DNA from: an uncultured Eubacterium sp.
GTDB lineage: Bacteria > Bacillota > Clostridia > Lachnospirales > Lachnospiraceae
Assembly (NCBI GenBank): GCA_910584875.1
Contig: CAJUDA010000014.1
Location: 29,716-80,224 of the forward strand
Direction of reading: 5' to 3'
Length of the DNA stretch: 50,509 nt
Position numbers and translations under genes: made by a program. This document shows, one piece after another, positions 34,029 through 42,725 of the stretch. Each line of letters begins with the position of its first letter. The first letter of the stretch is position 1. Below the pieces are notes generated by a model. That model was not told the origin of the DNA and did not search any database. It was given only the letters and a program-made list of their open reading frames with translations.

Positions 34029-36308
34029 TGATGATATTGTTACCTGAATTTCTTTCGATGTATTTTCATCTTTTTCTTCTGGTCCATCAATGTTCAGCCG
34101 TTTCGGCTTCTTTTTTCCAGCCTTTGTATAGGCAATATACCTGCTGGTCTGGTTGCCGGTAAACTTGATTGATTTTGTCGCAGTTTTCCCTACCCGGTCT
34201 AAATTGGCCACCCCTAGTTCAGGAAGTGTCACTGTCTCCAGATCATGGTTCAGCTCCCAGTTTTTCTCTTCCCCTGTTGCCTCCTGCCAATACCGGTTCA
34301 GCAGCGTCAGTGCCACTCCTTTTTTCTGCTTATTCTTTATTTTCCCCAACGTCTGTTTCCAGCAGTTTTTCGTCAGGACAGACTTCTTTTTTTCTTTCTT
34401 TGTCAAACCATTCTTCCATCCGCTTACCAGATTTTTGGCTACCTTCTCCGCCAGTGTCCTCAGCACATTCGGCATCGCCTTCTTCTTTCCCCGTTTCTTT
34501 AGCTGGTCTGCGATCGCCAACTCATTCACCAGATTATTATAATTAATAATCTTTCCATTTTGGGTTTGATCCTGCTGCTTCTTTTTCCCGTTTTTGTCCT
34601 TACCTTCGGTGGTTTTCCGCAGATCCTTCCAGACAGCCTCCACTGACCGTCCCTTTTTCCCCATATTCTTGATGGCACGGTCCGGGTGCACGATCGGTCC
34701 CCAGTCATAGCAGTCTTTCTTTTTCTCCCCTTTCCCCTTCTTATATGCCCTAAACCACTTATATGCCCGGTGCGACAGGGCGTCCGTGGCATTGTGGACC
34801 GCCACTCCGAGGAATACGAGGCGTCTCTTTTTCTCGTCCCTTTTCTTTTTCGATTTACTGCTCACGCCGCACGCCTTGAAAAGCCGGTTCAGTGTCGTCT
34901 TTTTCAGTTCTTTCCGGATATCGGCATTTTTCTTCACTCCCTCATATGCCTTCATATCTTTTGTGAATACGGTTGTATATTTCGGCAGGGCTTTCCCTTT
35001 TTTATAAGATTTTGAAAGATAATACAGGTATTCGGTATCTGCGATGTAGTTTCCCCCTCCGTGAAAGCAGGGATGTTTTGCCATCTCTTTCAGCCCCGGC
35101 AGCTCATCCGAGATGACCGCCGCCTTTTTGACAAGCCGGATATCCTCATCCGATAAGCCCGATTTTCCTTTTTTTATGATGCTCTGGTGCTTTCCCTTTT
35201 CCCAGGAGCCGTTGACGTAATTTATTTCTTCCTCCGGGGCGGTGTCCTGTCTGCTGCCACGGATGCCTTCGCTGGCGATCCCCACCGCATGGCGGTCGGG
35301 CACGCCCCTGCTCTTCAGTCCGGTGTAAGCGAGGTTCATCGTATCGTAGTTTTCTTTTGCCCGTGTATAGTCCAGCAGTCCCGCCATTTCCCCTTGTGCG
35401 TAACCTGTCCCGGCGACGCTGCGGTTGGCGCTTTTTGTCAGGAGAGTGCGGATGAACCGGCTGCTCTTCGTCCGGTCCCTGCCCCACAGGGCAGCAGCGG
35501 CTCCCGTCACATGGGCGGCGGCAAGGCTGGTCCCGCTCTCCACCACGATCCCACCGAAGACGCCGGTTGACAGGATCCGGTCTCCCGGCGCTGCAAGGTC
35601 TGTCGCTGGTCCGCCAGAACTCCACGCCGCATAATTGTTTTCCGTGTCCGTGGCGCCTACGGCAAGGACTTCTTCATAGGAAGCCGGGTACTCTACGGTA
35701 GATTCCCCTTCTGACGGAGTCCCGGCATTCCCGGCTGCCGCCACCATCAGGATCCCCTTCCGGTCTGCCTCTTTTACTGCCCTTTCCAGTTCCGGGGAAG
35801 GCTGGTCCGTCCCCAGGCTCATATGTATGATATCGGCTTTCTGCTCTATGGCCCACCAGACCGCCCGCGCGATCCGGCTGGCGGGCGCCTGGTTCTCTTC
35901 ATCCAGCACCCTTGCCGAGTACAGCTCCACGTTTGCTGCCAGTCCGGTGATCCGGTCTTCGTTCTCCCGGGCACAGATCAGTCCGGCGATGGCGGTCCCG
36001 TGGCCGCTCACATCATCGAAGAGCATGCTGCGCTCTTCCTCTTTTCCGTCCAGGAAGTCCCGGCGCTCCTCACAGGGGATGTCTTCATCCACATCCACGC
36101 CGGAGTCCAGCAGTACCACCCGGATCTTTTTGCCCTTCCGGCTGTCCTCATAAGAACTTTCGGCACGGATGCTGCGGATGTTCCACTCCGCCTCTCCCGC
36201 CCTGGTATCGGCAATGACATCGGCTTCTGTCCGCACCGGCGCGGTCTGCGCATAGGGCAGCACCAGCGCCAGGACCAGAAAGAAGACCAGTCTCTTGTTT
36301 TTGTTCAT
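33636..36308 (-). CDS. secreted subtilisin-like protease (S8) with a C-terminal HNxxDxxxH domain
   Basis: 890 residues with a signal peptide (LVFFLVLALVLPYAQTAP) and almost no pro-domain. Catalytic triad: Asp68 (VVLLDSGVD), His103 (SGHGTAIAG), Ser261 (ESGTSLAAAH), with oxyanion Asn194 (AAAGNAG). Residues about 400-560 form a second domain: HPCFHGGGN (His412, His416) and FLGVAVHNATDALSHRAYKW (His505, Asp509, His513), then HPDRAI. The spacing of His and Asp suggests a metal site like those of zinc phospholipase C/P1-nuclease-type folds (resemblance only). The last 300 residues are very Lys-rich. Part of the surface-protein operon. Shares this architecture with the protease at 45686. Confidence 0.9.
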   Translation of the reverse strand: MNKNKRLVFFLVLALVLPYAQTAPVRTEADVIADTRAGEAEWNIRSIRAESSYEDSRKGKKIRVVLLDSGVDVDEDIPCEERRDFLDGKEEERSMLFDDVSGHGTAIAGLICARENEDRITGLAANVELYSARVLDEENQAPASRIARAVWWAIEQKADIIHMSLGTDQPSPELERAVKEADRKGILMVAAAGNAGTPSEGESTVEYPASYEEVLAVGATDTENNYAAWSSGGPATDLAAPGDRILSTGVFGGIVVESGTSLAAAHVTGAAAALWGRDRTKSSRFIRTLLTKSANRSVAGTGYAQGEMAGLLDYTRAKENYDTMNLAYTGLKSRGVPDRHAVGIASEGIRGSRQDTAPEEEINYVNGSWEKGKHQSIIKKGKSGLSDEDIRLVKKAAVISDELPGLKEMAKHPCFHGGGNYIADTEYLYYLSKSYKKGKALPKYTTVFTKDMKAYEGVKKNADIRKELKKTTLNRLFKACGVSSKSKKKRDEKKRRLVFLGVAVHNATDALSHRAYKWFRAYKKGKGEKKKDCYDWGPIVHPDRAIKNMGKKGRSVEAVWKDLRKTTEGKDKNGKKKQQDQTQNGKIINYNNLVNELAIADQLKKRGKKKAMPNVLRTLAEKVAKNLVSGWKNGLTKKEKKKSVLTKNCWKQTLGKIKNKQKKGVALTLLNRYWQEATGEEKNWELNHDLETVTLPELGVANLDRVGKTATKSIKFTGNQTSRYIAYTKAGKKKPKRLNIDGPEEKDENTSKEIQVTISSKKGNITQDLVMVTAYRNLRFKVQAVELSRKICYETKKLEKNIKKVKNGDYKTVTQNIWDHRKKGYKIPKKVKYTSKEKGKKQEGYILNPSKKGKKGPKKKLGAKIPWGVGTKIVLYPYFAKQPKKKKSKK

Positions 36309-36324
36309 TGGTATTCACTCCCTT

Positions 36325-38214
36325 CTATCTTATCCGAATCTCATCACTAAAACAACTATATTCTTTCCCCGGTTTATAATACGCCCTGATCTTAAAACGG
36401 CTTCCTTTAACCGGACTGGAAATTCTATAGGACAAGGTATGTCTGCCTACACTTTTTTTCCTGACAAATTTCCCTTTCTTTTTATCATAGCGGTATATTA
36501 CGTAATTTGTGGCACGTTTTACCTTTTTCCACGTCAGACGGCAGGTCTTTTTCTTTTTCTTCACTTTCAGCTTCGGTCTGCCAAGATCCGCCCCGACTTC
36601 GATCATGCAGAAATCAAAGACGCCCGTGTATCTGTCATATACCATGATCCTTGCCTCACCTGTCTTCTTCGCCGTGATCCTGCCCGTATCTGTCACGGTG
36701 ATGACCGATTTTTTACTCGTCCTCCATACCAGTTTTTTCTTCGTGACAGCTGTTGGTTCCAGCTCTGTCTTTAACGTCACGCTCTTCCCCAGTGTCAGAT
36801 GGTCCGGCTTATCCGTGAGGCGGATATCACTGGGATACTGCTCCACCCGAATCTGGCAGGCAGCGGTAAAACCGCCATCCACGGTACGGACCCGGATCGT
36901 GGCAGTCCCCGGCCTGCACCCCGTCACGATCCCCTTCTGGTCCACGGCAGCGACAAGCGGGTTCTGGCTGAACCAGGTCACCTTTTTGTTGGAGGCATTG
37001 CCAGGGAGCATCGACCATACCAGCTGTCTGGATTCTCCGGTATCCAGCTCCGCATCTGACTGGAGACGGACTCCCGTTGCCGCTACCGGACGGATCGTCA
37101 CCGGGCATACTGCCTGGAACCCTCCCTCTTCTGTCGTGGCAGTTACTGTCGTCTCACCCGGTTTTTCCGCCTTATACTGTCCATCCTGCTGCAGGGACAG
37201 CATCGCATCGTCCGCTGTCCCGAGAGTATATTCTTTTCTGGACGCATCCTCTGGCAGCACCTGGACCTCAATCTTCCCTCTGGTGCCATCCTTGATATCC
37301 AGCTCTGCCGGAAGGATCCGGATCCCGGTTACCGGGATATAGGGCTTTACTGTCACCCGGCATTTCGCACGGCAGGCAGGCTTCTGTACACTGGTCACAG
37401 TGATGACGGCAGTGCCGGTCCCTGCTGCCCGGAAGTTCCCTTTTGCATCTACGGTGACTACATTTGTATTGGAGCTCTGATAGTTCAGACCTGTGTCTGT
37501 CGTCACATATGACTCCCGTACCGGGGTCAGTGTCCCTGTCTCTCCCTCAAAGCAGGTTTTTTCTTTTTCCATGCGGATCCCGGTCAGCGGGACTACCACC
37601 CGTGATTTCCTCACATATGCCCAGTATTCACCGGAATCCCCAAATGTTCCGTTTTTTAACTCCACCCGGTAGAAGTCCTTACACTGGTATGCCACGACGA
37701 CCTCGGTATCCGAAGAGATCTGTCCTTTCACTTCGGTGTCTTTGGACGTGATGCCCTCCTGGTCGGACGCTCCATAATACACAGTCGTATTCTTTTTTAT
37801 GTACCCCATAATCTCTTTCCCACCATCCATATGGCTCAGACTGGAGACCAGCAGTGTCCGTGTCACCGGTTCGCCGTCCGCTTCACAGGTCATGGTGATC
37901 AGCGCTGTCCCCTCTTTTTTGCGGTGGGTCAGCCAATAGTCTCCTTTCTTTTCGACCGAACACACTGAACTGTCACTGGTCGTAAACTCGATATCCGTCA
38001 GCACGGCGTCCTTCGTCGGCTCTGCCGTAAACTCTGTGTAGCCCAGCTTCTCTGCTCCCATATGGGATCTCGATCTGCCGGGCTGTCCATATACGATGAT
38101 CCTCGCTCCCTTCCCGATCTTCTCTGCTTTCGCTGTCTCGGCAGTAATAAAACAGCCTGCTGCTGCCGCCAGTATGAGAAACAGCCGGACAAGCCGCTCT
38201 ATCTTCTTTTCCAT
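36325..38214 (-). CDS. secreted Ig-like (BIG2) repeat protein
   Basis: 629 residues. Signal peptide to about residue 30. Residues about 140-215 look SH3-like (YIKKNTTVYYGAS ... YWAYVRKSRVVV). At least four bacterial Ig-like type 2 repeats follow, each with the pattern VTGIRI...L, TWFSQNPLVAAVDQKGIVTG and GTATIRV. The C-terminal 90 residues resemble a fibronectin type III domain (PKLKVKKKKKTCRLTWKKV ... YVIYRYDKKKGKF). Probably a wall-bound or released adhesin-like protein. Overlaps the upstream gene by 16 bp, so translation is coupled. Confidence 0.85.
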   Translation of the reverse strand: MEKKIERLVRLFLILAAAAGCFITAETAKAEKIGKGARIIVYGQPGRSRSHMGAEKLGYTEFTAEPTKDAVLTDIEFTTSDSSVCSVEKKGDYWLTHRKKEGTALITMTCEADGEPVTRTLLVSSLSHMDGGKEIMGYIKKNTTVYYGASDQEGITSKDTEVKGQISSDTEVVVAYQCKDFYRVELKNGTFGDSGEYWAYVRKSRVVVPLTGIRMEKEKTCFEGETGTLTPVRESYVTTDTGLNYQSSNTNVVTVDAKGNFRAAGTGTAVITVTSVQKPACRAKCRVTVKPYIPVTGIRILPAELDIKDGTRGKIEVQVLPEDASRKEYTLGTADDAMLSLQQDGQYKAEKPGETTVTATTEEGGFQAVCPVTIRPVAATGVRLQSDAELDTGESRQLVWSMLPGNASNKKVTWFSQNPLVAAVDQKGIVTGCRPGTATIRVRTVDGGFTAACQIRVEQYPSDIRLTDKPDHLTLGKSVTLKTELEPTAVTKKKLVWRTSKKSVITVTDTGRITAKKTGEARIMVYDRYTGVFDFCMIEVGADLGRPKLKVKKKKKTCRLTWKKVKRATNYVIYRYDKKKGKFVRKKSVGRHTLSYRISSPVKGSRFKIRAYYKPGKEYSCFSDEIRIR

Positions 38215-40262
38215 ATGCGTCCCCCCTTCTTTACACGTCGGTATTTCCGCTGCACACTTTTTTTGATCCCGGTCACTTTGAACCGGATCCCATTATAAAA
38301 GACACGTTTCGGTATCCGGACCTTCTTTTTCGAGATACCGGTTACCCTGACGTTATTTCCTTTTTTACCAGATTTCGTAACCTGAAAGCGGACTCCGTAA
38401 CGGCGGAATGTCCTGCCCTTTTTTTCATATTTTTTATACCAGACCGCTTTAAGGGTGATGACAGGGGACGTCCCGTCACTGACCCCGGTATCCAGCCTGG
38501 TCTTTTTTGTGATCCGTTTCTCTGTTTCCGCACTCTTCCATCCGGCGAAAATGTAATTCTTCCGTTTTGTCCGGCGTGCCGGCAGAATGTTCTTCACTCC
38601 CCAGGACACATTTTTGCGGTCCCTGACCTTCTTCCCACCCCTGACGTCATAGTGGATCGTATATGCTTTCTTTTTAAACCGTGCATACAGGACAGGGATC
38701 TTCGCTGTGCTGTCACCGGAAAACTGCGCCGCATAAATCTCCCCGTAGGGCGACTGTTCCGTGATCCTTTTTCCCGCGCTTCTCGCCGTATACCAGCCGC
38801 AAAAATCATAACCGGGCAATACCGGATCCTCTTCCTCATCGATCACATTCTCTGTCGCATCCCATGCCAGATCCCCTTCCAAAAGATTGTCCGGCATATC
38901 CTCCGGCTTTTGTTTTGTATCCGATAGCCCGATGGCAAACCGCAGTTTATAACCCTCTTTTGCCTTCCAGCGGGCTTTCAGTGTACTGCGGTCAACGCCA
39001 TCTCTCCTGACCGTCTGACCATAGGACAGCTTCGCCCCGTCTGCCGCTGTCACAACTGTCCCACGCTCTGTCTGCCATCCCAGCAGCCGGTATCCGGTCC
39101 TCACCGGCACATGGTTCCCGGAGGGGATCAGATTGGTCGTCCACCAGTCCACACTGCTCTTCTCCAGAACAGGCATCTTCCCGCCTGCCGGATCATAGAC
39201 GACCCGGTAGCGGCGTTTTGTCCATCCGGCATACAGGGTAATATGCCGGGTCAGCTTTTGCGGAAAAGACCATCTGCTGTTTTCCGTACATGCCGGATCC
39301 TGATACCAGCCGGTAAAGAGATATCCCGCTCTTGCCGGTACCGGTGGCTCCTGATCTGTCTCTCCCTCCGGCACATATTGTGCCAGTATGGGGCTGCCAC
39401 CCCGGCTGTCATAGCCTTCCCGCCTGCCAATTTGCAGATCCAGTGATACTTCCATGCGTTCTCCGGTCACACTCCCTGCATCATAGGTATAACTTACCTG
39501 GCGGATCTCATCCGAACAGTACACGATGCCGCTCTCTGCTTCATAACCAGAGTGGATCCCATCCCCTGGCGCCCCGTCAATCCGCACATCCGAGACTTTC
39601 GTCAGGTCGAACCTGGTATCAAGGTCTTTTAGATTTACCTGGTATCGTTCTTTCTCTACATATTCCCCGGCAGTCCGGGTCTGGCCCGCCATATGCAGTT
39701 CCCCCAGTGCCGGATTGCTGCCCAGCTCCAGACTGGTCAGGGACAAGGAACGGATATTCAGATACTGCAGCAGGGGACACATACTGACGTCCAGTTCCCG
39801 TATGCCATTTCCGTATACGGACAGCTTCTGCAGCTGCCGGTTTCCCGACAGATCGATCTGTGTGACACCGGTATAGCCGCAGCGCAGCTCCTGAAGTCCC
39901 GGAAATGCCTCAATCCCTTCGACGCTGCGGATCTCTGGCCGCCCGTTGAAGGAAAGAACGCGCACGGCATCACATTCTTCCTTGGATAATCTGCCATCCC
40001 CGTCCAGATCAAAGGGGAGTCCCCTGTTTTGTCCCGACGAAAAGGTCTCCTGTTTTATGTACTGTAAAAATTTCTGATCCGGGAAAACGGTATGCCCGGC
40101 GGCATCCTTTCCTGTGGTGAGAGAGACCGGATATACGATATCGTCCCCCGTCGCCGGGATCTGTACCGCCTCTGCTGCCGGTCCGGTCACCGCTGCCGGG
40201 ATTCCGGCACACAACAGGGCGCACACGAAAATACCGGTCAGAATACTTCTTCTGTTCTTCAT
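38199..40262 (-). CDS. secreted EF-hand, LRR and InlB-type (Flg_new) repeat protein
   Basis: 687 residues. Signal peptide, then an EF-hand-like loop (DLDGDGRLSKEE), a short leucine-rich-repeat block (about 105-200) and four InlB B-repeat/Listeria-Bacteroides repeats, recognisable by FTGWYQDPAC..., LYAGWTKRRYRVVYDPAGGK, LLGWQTERG and FCGWYTARSAGKRI, YTIHYDVRGGKK and IFAGWKSAETEKR. The C-terminus is Lys/Arg-rich with no sorting signal. Architecture like internalin-type surface proteins. RBS GGGGAGG. It lies 20 bp after the small LRR gene. Confidence 0.87.
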   Translation of the reverse strand: MKNRRSILTGIFVCALLCAGIPAAVTGPAAEAVQIPATGDDIVYPVSLTTGKDAAGHTVFPDQKFLQYIKQETFSSGQNRGLPFDLDGDGRLSKEECDAVRVLSFNGRPEIRSVEGIEAFPGLQELRCGYTGVTQIDLSGNRQLQKLSVYGNGIRELDVSMCPLLQYLNIRSLSLTSLELGSNPALGELHMAGQTRTAGEYVEKERYQVNLKDLDTRFDLTKVSDVRIDGAPGDGIHSGYEAESGIVYCSDEIRQVSYTYDAGSVTGERMEVSLDLQIGRREGYDSRGGSPILAQYVPEGETDQEPPVPARAGYLFTGWYQDPACTENSRWSFPQKLTRHITLYAGWTKRRYRVVYDPAGGKMPVLEKSSVDWWTTNLIPSGNHVPVRTGYRLLGWQTERGTVVTAADGAKLSYGQTVRRDGVDRSTLKARWKAKEGYKLRFAIGLSDTKQKPEDMPDNLLEGDLAWDATENVIDEEEDPVLPGYDFCGWYTARSAGKRITEQSPYGEIYAAQFSGDSTAKIPVLYARFKKKAYTIHYDVRGGKKVRDRKNVSWGVKNILPARRTKRKNYIFAGWKSAETEKRITKKTRLDTGVSDGTSPVITLKAVWYKKYEKKGRTFRRYGVRFQVTKSGKKGNNVRVTGISKKKVRIPKRVFYNGIRFKVTGIKKSVQRKYRRVKKGGRIWKRR

Positions 40263-40282
40263 TCCCTTTCCTCCCCTGCTAT

Positions 40283-41197
40283 TTACTTTTTCAGGTATAA
40301 TGTTACCTTTGTTTTCTTTTTTCCGTTTGTAAACATATTATACTGGTAGGTTATCTTTTTCGGCAGTTTCTTCCCCCGGATCAGGATCCCTTTGTTCCCT
40401 GCCTTCCCTTTTGAAAGGCGTGAGAGCACATTTGTCCTTGTGATCCCGGGAAGGGGCACCAGATACCCGTCCTTTCTCTTTTTGACACGGATCCGGCGGC
40501 TCTGCCTCTCTACATTGACATAATTGAGCTCCTTTCTCCCAATCCCGAAATTACCTGTTACGATCTGGTTGTCCGCACAGGACAAGTAATGCAGGAGATG
40601 ATTGTTTTTTACATCCAGCTTTCTTAGCCGGTTCTGGTCTGCCGATAATTCCTGCAGTTTTGTCAGCCGGGTGACATTCAGTTTTCTGATCCGGTTCCCG
40701 GACACATACAGCCGGGTCAGTTTTCTGTTTTTTGACACGTTAAGCTTCTTTAGCTGGTTGTCCCGGCAGTTCAGCAGTGTCAGTTTTTTATTTTTTGATA
40801 CATCCAGCTTTGTCAGGGAATTGGTCTGGCATCGTAATGTCCTGAGCTTTTTGTTTTTCGACACATCCAGGTGGTCCAGCATACTGCCGGAACAATCCAG
40901 CGTCTCCAGATTGGGAAAATATTCAATCCCCTTAACTGATTCTGCAGGCAGATATTCATACGCCAGCCTGTATTCCGACGTCTCCCCCACATCCAGCTCC
41001 TTTACCGCCATCCTCTCACCATGATCCAGTTTGCCATCCCCGTTTTTGTCCAGCTCTGCCTCTACATAGGCGCGGAAATAGAGATCCGGGAAATTTTTTT
41101 CATTGATTGTTACCATGGCGGCTCCGGCTTCCGGACAACGGATGCTTCCTAAGATCCCCATCGCTACAATGACGAAAACCACTCTCTTCTTTCTCAT
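40283..41197 (-). CDS. secreted EF-hand/leucine-rich-repeat protein
   Basis: 304 residues. Signal peptide (VVFVIVAMGILGSIRCPEAGA). N-terminal TINEKNFPDLYFRAYVEAE and calcium-loop-like DKNGDGKLDHGE, the same layout as the two larger LRR proteins. About eight LRRs of the form LxxLDVSKNKKLxxLxCxxN follow. The C-terminal 80 residues are Lys-rich (KKRKDGYLVPLPG, RGKKLPKKITYQYN). Its RBS overlaps the stop of the XRE regulator 3 bp upstream, so it is translationally coupled to that regulator. Confidence 0.87.
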   Translation of the reverse strand: MRKKRVVFVIVAMGILGSIRCPEAGAAMVTINEKNFPDLYFRAYVEAELDKNGDGKLDHGERMAVKELDVGETSEYRLAYEYLPAESVKGIEYFPNLETLDCSGSMLDHLDVSKNKKLRTLRCQTNSLTKLDVSKNKKLTLLNCRDNQLKKLNVSKNRKLTRLYVSGNRIRKLNVTRLTKLQELSADQNRLRKLDVKNNHLLHYLSCADNQIVTGNFGIGRKELNYVNVERQSRRIRVKKRKDGYLVPLPGITRTNVLSRLSKGKAGNKGILIRGKKLPKKITYQYNMFTNGKKKTKVTLYLKK

Positions 41198-41200
41198 TTT

Positions 41201-41533
41201 TCACTTCTCCTCCTTTGCCAGTTCATAAGCGATCTCCATCAGCTGCTTCATCTTCATCTGGGTATGAGGACTGAGCTTCTCCATATCACGGAAAAACTGC
41301 CGGCTGTCGACAGGATCTTCCCTGCCTGTAAGGATGTAGTCAGCTGACACGCCAAACTCTGCTGCCATCCTCACTAATATTTTTGTCGAAAACCATTTGT
41401 TCTTTGTCTCAATCTCATATAAATATTTCCCGGATATCCCGATCTGACGTGCAAACTCGTTTCGGGTGTCTCCCCGTTCACTCCTAAGACTCTTTATCCT
41501 CTCTCCCATGCTTTCCTTTGCGAATTCTTCCAT
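41201..41533 (-). CDS. XRE-family regulator, first gene of the surface-protein operon
   Basis: 110 residues from ATG 41533 (GAGGGGG upstream). An HTH_3 domain spans about residues 10-65 (IKSLRSERGDTRNEFARQIG, then SGKYLYEIETKNKWFSTKIL), followed by a short helical tail. It resembles the XRE protein at 44213 (YLYEIE...SADYILTG). It is 3 bp ahead of the LRR gene and probably regulates its own operon. GTCG appears twice, 10 bp apart, near 41579-41592 and could be part of an operator (weak). Confidence 0.88.
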   Translation of the reverse strand: MEEFAKESMGERIKSLRSERGDTRNEFARQIGISGKYLYEIETKNKWFSTKILVRMAAEFGVSADYILTGREDPVDSRQFFRDMEKLSPHTQMKMKQLMEIAYELAKEEK

Positions 41534-41622
41534 CTCGTTCCCCCTCACTGTATATTTCCATCTATCTTACCAATTACGACAAAATTCGACATATTTTTTT
41601 GCTGAACTGCATGATTCAGATA

Positions 41623-42354
41623 CTAAAATAATCTTTTTTTGAAATGATCCAGAAAGCTTTTCTTGATGGTCGAACCGATTTCTATCACAGTCCCGGAGGT
41701 TGTCAGATAGATATAACGTCCGGGCTCATCAATCTTTTCGATATACCGCATATTGACGATTGTCCCTCTGCTGCATCTCTGGAACTCTTCTGAATCAATT
41801 TCTTCCCATACTTTTTTACAGGAACGATAGGGTATCTTGAATACTTCTCTGGTCGTATGGATATATAATTTGTGGTCTTTGCTTTCTATGTACATGATTT
41901 CATGCAGAGGAACTGACTGCAGCAGGCCATTTGTGTGAAAAATAAAAGATTTTTCCTGCCCTTCTTCTGTGTGATAACGCATGGCATTCATAATAATCTT
42001 CTTTGTCTTTTCCAGATCAAAGGGCTTTTCGACAAAGGCGTAACACTGCACTGTATGAAACATACACATCTGGGAATCATACAGGGACGTGATAAAGATA
42101 ATGGGAGTAAAAAAATACTTCTCCACCTCCCGGATATGCTGTGCAAACACAGCGCCTGACTGGTCCCCTGTCTGCTCCGGATGCAGGATGATATCGATCA
42201 GAAAAACGTCTATCGTCTTCTTCATAGCGATACAGTATGCCTCATCCTCGTTCTCCGCTGTATAAACAGCTGTACCCTCATCAATTTCTTTTAAGAGGCG
42301 GACAAGCACTTCTCTTGCTTCCATTTTGTCTTCCACGACCAACACTTTCTTCAT
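41623..42354 (-). CDS. LytTR-family response regulator (AgrA-like)
   Basis: 243 residues. Receiver domain (about 1-120) with acidic pocket VVED and phospho-acceptor Asp in DVFLIDIIL, conserved Lys in FVEKPFDL. LytTR DNA-binding domain (about 140-243) with IMYIESKDHKLYIHT, FQRCSRGTIVNMRYI and IEIGSTIKKSF. LytTR proteins bind direct repeats about 21 bp apart, which occur at 42440 and upstream of agrB. ATG 42354 is preferred to the upstream GTG at 42372, though neither has a strong RBS. Partner of the kinase at 42710 but separated from it by 355 bp. Confidence 0.92.
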   Translation of the reverse strand: MKKVLVVEDKMEAREVLVRLLKEIDEGTAVYTAENEDEAYCIAMKKTIDVFLIDIILHPEQTGDQSGAVFAQHIREVEKYFFTPIIFITSLYDSQMCMFHTVQCYAFVEKPFDLEKTKKIIMNAMRYHTEEGQEKSFIFHTNGLLQSVPLHEIMYIESKDHKLYIHTTREVFKIPYRSCKKVWEEIDSEEFQRCSRGTIVNMRYIEKIDEPGRYIYLTTSGTVIEIGSTIKKSFLDHFKKRLF

Positions 42355-42399
42355 ATCTTCTCTTATCCTCACTTTTTCTTTCCGAATTGCATTTCTTTT

Positions 42400-42432
42400 A
42401 GCCTGGCGGGTTCTTATTGGTGCCGCCAGGCT
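42400..42432. repeat. 10-bp perfect hairpin before the response regulator gene
   Basis: AGCCTGGCGG (42400-42409) pairs with CCGCCAGGCT (42423-42432). There is no T-run on either strand. The same arm sequence occurs in the hairpin before the RND gene (29665-29695). Confidence 0.5.
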
Positions 42433-42439
42433 GCTGTAG

Positions 42440-42503
42440 TTCAGTATAAAAAGAACATCATTCAGTAAATATCAGGATATTTATATCCGTTTACTGATAT
42501 AAT
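42440..42503 (+). promoter_or_regulatory. extended -10 promoter with LytTR-like repeats and a palindrome
   Basis: TTCAGTA occurs at 42440-42446 and 42461-42467, exactly 21 bp apart. TCAGTAAA (42462-42469) is also one arm of a palindrome with TTTACTGA (42490-42497). Directly after it is TGATATAAT (42495-42503), a perfect extended -10. There is no good -35, as expected for an activator-dependent promoter. It points rightward, away from the response regulator gene. Confidence 0.55.
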
Positions 42504-42509
42504 ACTCAT

Positions 42510-42725
42510 GTCAGAGGGGGAGATCAGGCATGATCTCAGATACATAGTCACATTTGCGCATACTATGCTATGCAGATTGGAGAATATTCTATTCCACGCG
42601 GGATCTGTTTTCTTACAGACCGGCCGCTGTCGCTTTTCCTGTACCGGGCGGACAGCTGCCAGTAAATAATTTTACAATATCATAATATAACTTTACCGGT
42701 CATGCCTGATCATGCTCTCCTTTTT
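42510..42725 (+). ncRNA. candidate structured RNA between kinase and response regulator genes
   Basis: The gene-free stretch 42355-42709 has no supported ORF. If the promoter at 42498-42503 is used, an RNA of about 215 bases would start near 42510. GATCAGGCATGA (42522-42533) can pair perfectly with TCATGCCTGATC (42700-42711), enclosing the whole RNA. A local hairpin GAGATC/GATCTC (42520-42537) competes with that pairing. Inner stems include TCTGT/ACAGA and GCTGTC/GACAGC. A T5 run follows at 42721. Its 3' end overlaps the kinase gene in antisense. Predicted by eye only. Confidence 0.4.

Noticed and set aside
42565..42669. 34-codon ORF on the plus strand in the kinase/regulator gap
   Set aside because: No Shine-Dalgarno, no signal or known family pattern; the region is better explained as regulatory or RNA.
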